Below are positions 58,829-64,000 of a stretch of DNA of 64,000 nucleotides, in pieces. The notes below the pieces were generated by a model, which did no database searches, was not told the origin of the DNA, and saw nothing but the letters and a program-made list of their open reading frames with translations. Position 1 is the stretch's first letter; every line of letters begins with the position of its first letter. Origin of the DNA: Orychophragmus violaceus (taxonomy: Eukaryota > Streptophyta > Magnoliopsida > Brassicales > Brassicaceae); assembly GCA_030180135.1 (NCBI GenBank), contig CM058232.1:97204630-97268629 (forward strand), given 5' to 3'. Position numbers and translations under genes: made by a program.

Positions 58829-59959
58829 ATGGAGAGATATAATCTTCTTTCAGAGGTTAACCGATCAACAGAAGATTGACATTTTAAGGTAAAAATGCTA
58901 AGGGCATATGAGTATCACGTTCATGGGCAAATGTTATACATGAATTTTGTTATCGCTGATGAAATGGTGAGTGGAAACATAAGCTTTTTAAAAAAAATTA
59001 TAAGTATTGTATATTAACTTTTTATATTTATATATTTAGATATATATAAACTAATTTCAATCATTGCTGGTTTAGGTTACAAAGATGGAATTGGTTCTTG
59101 CTCCATTCTATTCTTCCGACTTTATAGGTTTATAGGGAGAAGAAGGGAAGTGGATTAGCATAAGATGTATCAAGGTTGCTTACGATTCTTCCAGATTTCG
59201 GGCAACGAAGTCTGAATACATTCTTTGTATATGTATTGGATCTGGCATCGGGAGAATAAAAGATGCCATTAATGATAAACATTACTTTGATTTCTTAACT
59301 ATCAAAGAAGTCCAATATTACTCAACTCCTACTAATGTTGTTGTTGGTATGTATGTCAAATTTTCGTTTGTATATATTATTTGATTTTATTATTTACTGT
59401 TTTAACATATTCATGTATTTTCAGATGTTATGGGTCTGCTGTGCAGTTCAGGACCCATGGTTGTAGACGTTGACAACCCAGCAGCATAAAAAAAAATATT
59501 TCATATCAAAGACTCACGGTAATATCAACTATTAGATTATAAAGTAGTTGTTCTTTGTCTAACATGCAAATAATATTGTAATTTATTTTTGATTACATTT
59601 TGTAGGGATAACCGGTCAAGATGTATAGCTTTAGGTACTCACGCCCATGAATTCACAAAGAGATTAAAAGCTTCTAAACGTGATGTTGTTATTTGTGTTT
59701 TGAGATTTTGGAAGATCAACCGTTTTGAAGGTAATTTTTCATTGTTTTAAATGTATCATCTTTTTCTTACTAGAAGCGTTAGATATTTACTAAACATCAG
59801 TTTTTTCCAGGTGATACTTCAGATGTTGAAGTAGAGACACGAGATGGATTGTCTGATATTCTACTCAATCCTCCTTTGCCTGAAGTTGAAGATATGCTGG
59901 ATGAGTTTAAGCCCATTGAAACCTTCCTTGTGAACCAGAGAGATGTCCCTGGAAGATAG
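58829..59959 (+). pseudogene. RPA70-like (replication protein A large subunit, OB-fold/DUF223) pseudogene
   Basis: The exons are 58829-58966, 59076-59346, 59425-59518, 59606-59730 and 59811-59959, all GT-AG with phases that join. The start MERYNLLSEVNRSTED is followed by a stop (58877-58879, where Trp is usual) and FKVKMLRAYEY, the first OB-fold strand. Later parts have GKWISIRCIKVAYDSSRFR, FDFLTIKEVQ, VDVMGLLCSSGP and HIKDSRDNRSRCIALGTHA, typical of the plant RPA1-like families that bind single-stranded DNA. Further stops are at 59133-59135 and 59487-59489. Intact splice sites and only three stops in about 260 codons suggest recent decay. Plant RPA-like copies are often spread by Helitrons, but no Helitron ends were seen. 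Confidence 0.8.
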
Positions 59960-60003
59960 TAACCATTTCTTATTTTAGTCTCCTTTTCAAATATGTATTT
60001 TTA

Positions 60004-61150
60004 GGGGAGAAATTGCTAAAAATGCCCCTTAAATTAGTTTTTAAATAAAAGTGTACCCCCAAACTTGAATCAAATACAAAACTAGTTTTGCGGCCTTATG
60101 AAATTACTGTGTTGTCCTTACGACCAATCAAAAAAACGTCAAACGCAATTACCATTATAACCTTCGACTATTTCAAACTTTTATGGATGTCTGAGACGTC
60201 AGACTCTAATAGAAGTCTGACACAGAATTAATTACTAAATTTAAATTTTAAAATTATTAGAAAATATTTTATCAAAACTTTTATATACATAAATTATATA
60301 TATACAATTTAGTAGTATATAAATTAAAATTTGATAAAATTGAGTCATATTAAACAATGTTAGTTAAGTATGCCGTAGAACATACTTTGTAATGGAACAT
60401 AATGGAACATTTACATATAACTTACATATGACCTTAGGGTTAGTTAGATTCATTGTATTAGGAAATTCAGCTTTGAAAAATTATATTTGCACATGTATGT
60501 TATAATGATGATATAATTAACGAATTTGATGTGTCCTAGGTGTTTTGTTTAAATATTTTTCAATGTTAAGTGATAAATACTATATTTAGGGTTTATCAGA
60601 CTTCTATAGAAGTCTGAATTTTGGGGTTTCGTAAATACTTTGAACCAACTATACCTTAAATAGTTAAAATTGACTAAAGTTTATGTAATTTTAATTTTCA
60701 TATGTCCAAAGTCTGAGAGATGATTAAGTTGAAAATTTAAATTATAAAATTATTAAAAAAATATTTTGAGGAAAATTTCGGATACATAAATTAAATATGG
60801 GACTTTGGACATATGAAAATTAAAATTACATAAACTTTAGTCAATTTTAACCATTTAAGGTATAATTGGTTAAAAATACCATGGAGCTTGATCTATGCTT
60901 GACATATGAAGTTGGATATCATATTTTCATATGTAGGGTTAGAGTGAGGGTTTGTGAATTTTCATCCATATTGTTACATTTGCATATACTGGTTAGGTTG
61001 TGACTATATTAAACGAGTTTTATGTTTTTTATAAGTTTTCCATATAATATGATGGTATTTAAGTAGCAATTAGTAGATTTAGGGTATATCAAATTTCCAT
61101 GTTAATCTGATTAACGTACATGATTTTTCAGACTACCGAAGAAGTCTGAC
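60004..61150. mobile_element. MULE-related fragment with the same terminus and palindromes
   Basis: The left end GGGGAGAAATTGCTAAAAAT and the following TTAAATTAG.TTTTAAATAAA and GTACCCC..A.TTGAATCAAA blocks match the left end of the MULE at 52920. Palindromes of the same class occur at 60200, 60597 (CAGACTTCTATAGAAGTCTG, perfect) and 61129. No right terminus was found, so the element is truncated or deleted on the right. Confidence 0.75.
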
Positions 61151-61493
61151 TAAACTCGACCAAATACTAAACCCTACTTGGGAATTTACCCTATATATAA
61201 ACGGAAGTTGCCGACATTAGTTCGTAAAAGTCATTATCAAACTTCTCTCTCTAAAACGGAAACACACTCCCTCTCTAAATACTCTCTAAATACCCTCTAA
61301 TAACTCTCTGAGAACCCTCAGCCGCCACCGCCACCGCCGTCGACATCTTCTTCATTCTTGTAATTATCTCTCCTTTTTCGTCTCTCCTGACCAGTCCATA
61401 CACCGCCACCATCATATTCTAAGCTCTTCGTTCTGTAAATGTTTGAGATCTATACGAAAGAAGTCATTTTTCCTTTTTTTCTTTGATATTTGT
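61151..61493 (+). other. Promoter- and leader-like sequence without its gene
   Basis: CTATATATAAACG (about 61190) is a good TATA box. A CT-rich leader with CTCTCTAAATAC units and a GCCGCCACCGCCACCGCCG run follow. No open frame follows; a tandem repeat and the second Athila element take over. It may be a truncated host gene or the 5' part of another element. Confidence 0.4.
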
Positions 61494-61818
61494 CTAGATC
61501 TAAACAAAAATTTGGTTTTTATATATTTCTCGTATTAGATCCGTACGGTTTTGAGTTCGAGTCATCTCCTTTTTCATATGTACTTTGTCTAGATCTGTCC
61601 CCAATAAAAATAGATAGTTTTTTATATATTTCTCGTTTTAGATCCATGGGATTCATACGGTTTTGAGACCAAATCATCCCCTTTTTCACATGTCTTTTGT
61701 CTAGATCTGAACAAAAAAATTGTTTTTAATATATTTCTCGTTTTAGATCCATACGGTTTTGAGTCCCAATAATCCTCTTTTTCATATGTCTTTTGTCTAT
61801 ATCTGAACAAAAATAGAT
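61494..61818. repeat. Tandem repeat of about 95-112 bp abutting the Athila LTR
   Basis: Three copies and a partial fourth start with TCTA(G/T)ATCTG and contain ATATATTTCTCGTTTTAGATC, TACGGTTTTGAG and TTTTTCA.ATGTCTTTTG. Copy starts are about 61494, 61589, 61699 and 61795. The Athila LTR begins a few bases after the last partial copy. Confidence 0.85.
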
Positions 61819-61821
61819 AGG

Positions 61822-62989
61822 TGATATACCATGGATTTTAGGGCTTTTAACCATGGTATATATCTTATTTATCGAGTCCTTTACTATGTTTTAGAGTCTT
61901 TTCAGGTATTTATTAGGTACAAGCACATTTGGAGCAGATTTGGTGATTATGGCACTTTCTGGAGCTTTTTGGAGTGTTTGGCCGAGAGATAGAGTTCTCT
62001 GTGGACATTTGAGGAATGCATCGATCGACACACCTTTGGTGTTGATCGTTGCATATGCGAGATGGGCCAGACTCGGCGGTTTAATGAAGAATGCTGATAT
62101 TGCAGAAAAGCCCAGATATTTACACAGAAGCCCAAAACGTGTTTTAGACTATATATTAGGGTTTTTAGCCACTTGTTTAGGCTACGCTTTTACTACGCAT
62201 TATTTTATTTTCAGAGAGAGTTAGGGGTTGATCCTGCTCTCGAAAGAAAGAGGATTTCGAACCCCAGTTCTTTATTTGATTTTATGATATTTGGTTTTCT
62301 ATTCGTGATGTTTTCTGTTTCGATGATTATGTCTGAGTAGATTACCTGTTAAGTTTAGGGATTCTCATTAGGGATTTCATGGAATTATAGGTTGATTAAT
62401 CTGTAGGGATTCGTACTTGTTAGTTCTTTATCTAGGATTGTTCTTAATGCTTAATCTGAAGTAGCTATCCAGATTTATGATGTTAGGTTGATTGATGCAA
62501 CGACAGTTGGTTAATTAGCTAGAAAGAACCTAGATGAGCAATTGAATTACTCGCAAAGGAATTTGGTTTAATTGAATTGTGAACATATCGAACTTGATCT
62601 TAAAGCTAGTTTAATCTGTTAGTAATTGCAAAGGAATTTGGATTGTTGCACTTAGACTTAGAGAATTCTCGCAACGACAGTTGGTTAATTCTATATTTGT
62701 GTTTGAGTTCTAGAACAGTTCTTAATTAGATCCCGATTGATTGATTAGCTTATGTTCCTGATTTCCTGAGAACTCCCTAGACTTAACGCTTCGCTTCCTT
62801 GCTCACGAACTCGCTATTTACTTTTCTGCTGTTTGATTTACTGCTTTCCCAATATTGCTTTCTCCTAGTTTAATCTTTACTGTTCTTAATCTATCGTTGA
62901 CCGGAGTCCCTGTGGATTCGATACCTAAGTACTACAACTACATCACTGTGCACTTGCAGTTAGAATAGGGATTAAAACTAGACCTATCA
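61822..62989 (+). repeat. 5' LTR of element C (1168 bp)
   Basis: Starts TGATATACCATGG and ends CCTATCA, with the same opening inverted repeat as element A (ACCATGG...CCATGGTATAT). A motif pair at 62017-62053 lies 195 bp from the LTR start. The right end is fixed by the primer-binding site. Confidence 0.9.
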
Positions 62990-62995
62990 AGTTTT

Positions 62996-63013
62996 TGGCG
63001 CCGTTGTCGGGGA
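62996..63013 (+). promoter_or_regulatory. Primer-binding site of element C
   Basis: TGGCGCCGTTGTCGGGGA, a near-perfect Athila-type site, seven bases after the LTR end. Confidence 0.9.
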
Positions 63014-63117
63014 CTCTTTTGAGTCTTCGATAAATTTGAATTTAGGTTCGTTTTTGTTTTTTGTTACTAATTTTTTTTCTTTCTGTTCTTGCGTTTCAGG
63101 TAAGCCTGTAATCGCTC

Positions 63118-63202
63118 TGCAACGATCGACATGGTCCTGTGTGTCGATCGTCACATCATCGCGCTTGCATCGATCGACGCTTCTCCTGCATCGATCGACA
63201 CA
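63118..63202 (+). repeat. Two paired TCGATCGA motifs in the leader of element C
   Basis: Halves start at about 63118, 63139, 63166 and 63187 (for example TGCATCGATCGACACA at 63187). Spacing within the pairs is 22 and 21 bp. Element A has a pair at the same place after its primer-binding site (14437-14470). Confidence 0.9.
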
Positions 63203-63215
63203 TATCGTAAGGAAG

Positions 63216-63893
63216 ATGTATGATTTCTTTGGTTCAAGGATTGACAGCTCACAGATAGCTGGGCTGAAGAGCAAGGTAGACTCTCTACATAGTCTTATAC
63301 TTGGAAAGTATGCGGAAAGAGCTATCAACTGTGTTGGAGGGAATGAATTCTACAGTCAGGAATCTGCTTTTCAGAGACCCTTCCAGCAACAGAGTAACTC
63401 ATTCTCAAGGAACTATGGTGTTTCTTCTTACCAAGCACCGCCTGCACCTACACATAAGAGCAGGTTGGAAGCTATGATGGAGCAATTTCTTGAGGGAGAA
63501 CAACAGATCATTGTATCCTTCAACTCAAAGATAGATGCATTACATGAAGATCTGAACGAGAAGTATGAATCATTGAGCACACATGTGAAGAAGCTGGATG
63601 TCCAAATCCAACAGACATCTCAAGCAATACAAAGGCATAATGAAGCTGGGAAAGCTAAACAGTACATATCCATCAAAGTTGTGACCTTAAGAGATGAGAT
63701 TGAGTTGCTAGGTGAAGAAAAGAGCATAATCTCGGATTTTCTGGATGAATATTGTATGTCTGAGACATGCATCGATCGACACCCCCTTAGTGTCGGTCGA
63801 CACGCACTTCTGACGGCAATTTTGAGTTCTTACGACGAACGGAAATTGACCATTGTCGACACTGAAGGTCGACATCAATTCAATGACGACTGA
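63216..63893 (+). CDS. Shortened Athila gag C-terminal part
   Basis: An open frame of 225 codons starts MYDFFGSRIDSSQIAGLK and ends at the TGA at 63891-63893. It lacks the capsid (retrotransposon gag) domain seen in pieces in element A. It has instead a Gln-rich linker (FQRPFQQQSNSF), then the C-terminal coiled coil (MMEQFLEGEQQI, ESLSTHVKKLDVQIQQTSQA) related to 15872-16070 of element A. An internal deletion of the central gag explains this. An upstream in-frame extension to 63036 has no good ATG. The frame reads through a further motif pair (63768-63804). Confidence 0.7.
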   Translation: MYDFFGSRIDSSQIAGLKSKVDSLHSLILGKYAERAINCVGGNEFYSQESAFQRPFQQQSNSFSRNYGVSSYQAPPAPTHKSRLEAMMEQFLEGEQQIIVSFNSKIDALHEDLNEKYESLSTHVKKLDVQIQQTSQAIQRHNEAGKAKQYISIKVVTLRDEIELLGEEKSIISDFLDEYCMSETCIDRHPLSVGRHALLTAILSSYDERKLTIVDTEGRHQFNDD

Positions 63894-63918
63894 CACCCAC
63901 TCTGCGTTGGTCGACGCG
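63768..63918 (+). repeat. Further TCGATCGA/GGTCGACAC motif copies in element C
   Basis: Copies lie at about 63768, 63791, 63853, 63867 and 63907. The first pair is 21 bp apart. The others are half-sites of the form TTGTCGACAC or TTGGTCGACGCG. Confidence 0.8.
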
Positions 63919-64000
63919 ACAGTCTGGCAGACCCAATTTCGTCCAAATCTGATGTTTTTGCTAAGGAAAGGGTCTACAAACCTCCAATACCATTCCCAAA

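Larger units (their letters stand above)
61822..64000 (+). mobile_element. Athila-like gypsy element C, 5' part, truncated by the window edge
   Basis: A complete 5' LTR (61822-62989), the primer-binding site and a shortened gag are visible. The element is related to element A but clearly distinct: a longer LTR and better-preserved gag C-terminus. Confidence 0.92.

Noticed and set aside
14401..63200. TCGATCGA motifs as simple restriction-like chance palindromes
   Set aside because: The constant 20-22 bp pairing and shared LTR position are not expected by chance, so they are reported as a finding.

Overview
This is a plant nuclear window from a Brassicaceae species. Two adjacent minus-strand host genes, the MADS-box gene AGL12 and a GDSL esterase/lipase, sit in an order that, from memory, matches the Arabidopsis At1g71692/At1g71691 neighbourhood. 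The mobile elements (Athila-type gypsy, Ty1/copia, CACTA, MULE and tRNA-derived SINEs) are also typical of the family. Brassica, Raphanus or a close relative is plausible, but the genus cannot be fixed from the sequence alone. Only these two genes look functional. Nearly everything else is mobile DNA, much of it nested.

Layout. 1-890: truncated minus-strand copia element whose 5' LTR ends inside the last codons of the GDSL gene. 875-3116: five-exon GDSL gene (-) with a TIR element in intron 2. 4152-9847: complete but defective copia element with 5-bp target duplications and 232-bp LTRs, carrying a nested TRIM miniature retrotransposon between gag and pol. 10113-12683: intact seven-exon AGL12 (-) with a nested pair of MITEs in intron 5. 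13938-31883: Athila-like gypsy element with a truncated 5' LTR, split in its reverse transcriptase by an 8.7-kb CACTA element (18407-27143). That CACTA element has a TNP2-type transposase pseudogene and a TNPA-like gene with three repeated domains. 31884-41260: gene-poor AT-rich DNA with three SINEs, a short retroposon and a tandem duplication. 41264-47822: second CACTA element, rearranged into a 2.5-kb inverted repeat, followed by a TNPA-like gene with a 180-bp minisatellite in its intron and a dense subterminal repeat array. 48-52.4 kb: retroelement fragments. 52920-57804: MULE-type element with a 9-bp target duplication, packed with 20-bp palindromes. 58829-59959: RPA70-like OB-fold pseudogene. 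60004 to about 61150: fragment related to the MULE. 61822-64000: start of a second Athila-like element with a complete 5' LTR and a shortened gag, running off the window.

Most unusual signals. (1) Paired CATCGATCGAC-type palindromes, 20-22 bp apart, recur in both Athila elements. One pair sits at the same offset (194-195 bp) in both LTRs. (2) A palindrome array (CAGAC..GTCTG, 20-21 bp) fills the MULE. (3) A long inverted duplication of a transposase exon could fold into a hairpin RNA. (4) The TRIM LTR carries an exact snRNA-type upstream element with a TATA box 24 nt downstream. (5) A retrotransposon LTR supplies the stop codon of the GDSL gene.

Exon borders, repeat boundaries and family names were worked out by eye and from memory of the families. 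No database search was run.
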